A stretch of DNA of 43,736 nucleotides from Campylobacteraceae bacterium (lineage in GTDB: Bacteria > Campylobacterota > Campylobacteria > Campylobacterales > Sulfurovaceae): positions 1 to 43,736 of the forward strand of contig JALWDJ010000027.1 of NCBI GenBank assembly GCA_027014605.1, read 5' to 3'. Shown here in pieces: positions 43,701 through 43,736 of this stretch. Position 1 is the first letter of the stretch; each line of letters begins with the position of its first letter. The notes beneath the pieces were generated by a model. It was not told where the DNA came from, searched no databases, and worked only from the letters and a program-made list of their open reading frames with translations. A program made the translations under genes and the position numbers.

Positions 43701-43736
43701 GTAATGTTGTAGGTGTATTAGTTGGTACTGTTGTAG
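40711..43736 (-). CDS. Very large exported multidomain protein, 5' end outside the window
   Basis: The frame is open from the window edge (at least 1008 codons). From the N-terminal side: a Thr/Pro linker (43736 to about 43672, PTSTPTPTPIP), an SdrD B-like module (VFLDLNRNNKWDEGEP then GKYSFTLT, about 43609-43506), a helical region of about 300 residues opening with the KFRGRLRAPLSL and ITPITTIL blocks known from adhesins, four Cys-bounded CBM2-like modules (42546 to about 41464) and a C-terminal beta region ending KGYWGMVDLKNR. The ATG at 43455 is internal, since the same domain continues upstream of it. Probably a surface adhesin or glycan-binding protein. It shares an ATGA overlap with the lytic transglycosylase gene downstream. 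Confidence 0.8.
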   Translation of the reverse strand, partial: TTVPTNTPTTLPTSTPTPTPIPIDNDLNSDTQIEGTGVDGKLINSTVFLDLNRNNKWDEGEPKEITDKYGKYSFTLTSNQKKASKTGYAPIIIMGGIDSGTAKKFRGRLRAPLSLRRPKIKVNITPITTILANSIEEEITADKPFTTDENLDNIIKNIELKISKVLNINILKLGADPIEEAEKGDISLFKISSQIQKSIELATELIDLSKTGGQEEAFSFVYKSFSSTILNYNSMMDLNIIFSTMIDSKLDNKIDKTTSKEFCKKQISTMIQTSSKLFIGSFNVEKLSIQLDKLTNFISIGNFSFNIDSLINIDYKTIYNSNILSKYIDISNLSVDQINAFFGGRFASINDLANLININSFDDFISSVTIPSSVDINKLKLKEISTKIKKYLEWNNGYCANVYVKNNSLTPNIWNIDMNISGKIFDSWNVNITDKNEYSDTNRTTFKASGLWWNNTVLPFSQVKFGYCAFNDVQNGKFTDANETSGKFNIVKGKKTSWGDGYCEEVKIENISNDVIDWKINNFDLNNSSYYGYYKSWNIKYNNSNSGILKSIEDKNSNGYLLPNRNFYFNYCASSNQDNPFIVNLYEDKINSWSGESTGSCNKVTIRNITPNPIKNWKLNDYDIVGYTFNTWDSNLTDSSEHKLSVEGIASNLNINSWGKTSFGYCATNTKLNIDNKAILVDKESEYSYRNCKYITVINNNNNAVKWKYEINTTSSIDFINNADINDTGNNNYIITGKDNNWNKILAPSEKTSFSYCKGTTQLTKIKIGNDISYVRDDGYFGTITKPVIIANSFDEIDDNLSNFYDFSVEIRNSNLVKNGTKDINISIIINRFNPYYEDFIDVQLLAIIPLTITKKENIVTIKAKADSNLTLIARKSDDSFISTTITNRNEDIKTTTTISGNKFFTIKASSILNRFTKASSHPRASNYIKDIIFRNVTNVNSYDVYILFSNNTFDVDSPIILNKVNGGMDVSYLMRIPENSELDKIVLGLMGTDLKGYWGMVDLKNR
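41464..42546 (-). repeat. Four tandem Cys-bounded CBM2-like modules
   Basis: Counting from the Met at 43455, modules span about residues 304-376, 408-479, 506-574 and 597-665. Each begins with a Cys two residues before a strand (GYCANVYV, GYCEEVKI, GSCNKVTI, RNCKYITV), has a central Trp strand (such as DSWNVNI, KSWNIKY, NTWDSNL), and ends F-x-Y-C (FGYCAF, FNYCAS, FGYCAT, FSYCKG). An N-to-C disulfide and a W-N-x-x-L-x-P closing loop (LLPNRNF, ILAPSEK) are features of family 2 cellulose/chitin-binding modules. Sequences are divergent, so the repeats are old. Confidence 0.65.

Overview
The window comes from an AT-rich bacterium (roughly 30% G+C by eye), most probably a Campylobacterota (epsilonproteobacterium). 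The evidence is the ispH-rpsA-serA gene order, the fabD-mtnN-ttcA unit with a TtcA variant of the kind I associate with this group, a short 409-residue Pgi, AGA as the dominant Arg codon, and T-rich promoters of the form TGTTATAAT. I cannot name the genus.

Layout. 1-3770: the 3' end of a GlcNAc/glucose-type PTS permease meets a convergent minus-strand unit (fabD, mtnN, ttcA), followed by a metallophosphoesterase. 3771-4552: a gene-free gap of about 750 nt with a perfect TTGACA-N17-TATAAT promoter followed by several hairpins, a candidate noncoding RNA. 4553-7607: a LysM membrane protein, an ABC exporter and an M48 lipoprotein protease. 7739-9036: a small restriction-modification pair. 9048-11543: trmL, a 45-residue membrane protein, a DHH phosphoesterase, an Rrf2 regulator and rpsO. 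11696-14555: grpE, dnaK (no hrcA beside them) and a chorismate mutase-like gene. 14635-17380: a compact four-gene unit of exported proteins with its own promoter and terminator. 17468-21653: ispH, rpsA, serA. 21852-27428: a TolC/adaptor/RND efflux operon whose RND pump is encoded as two half-genes. 27455-28743: a histidine phosphatase, a DedA protein and tRNA-Ser(GCU). 28833-33905: phosphohexomutase, pgi, an endonuclease/exonuclease/phosphatase-fold protein with a non-canonical start, hemJ and a DUF2231 protein.

34021-43736 is the most unusual part. A PP2C phosphatase, a transmembrane Ser/Thr kinase with an NTF2-like C-terminal domain, and a SEDS (RodA/FtsW) glycosyltransferase with an inserted FHA-like extracytoplasmic domain lie in one operon. 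They converge on a lytic transglycosylase and a very large exported protein with four Cys-bounded CBM2-like modules. This kinase/phosphatase/SEDS arrangement recalls the pknB-pstP-rodA cluster of Gram-positive bacteria and is unexpected here. My inference is a phospho-signalling module for cell-wall synthesis, remodelling or surface attachment.

Most housekeeping calls rest on clear motifs. The restriction endonuclease, the four-gene exported unit, the candidate RNA and the regulatory sites are tentative.
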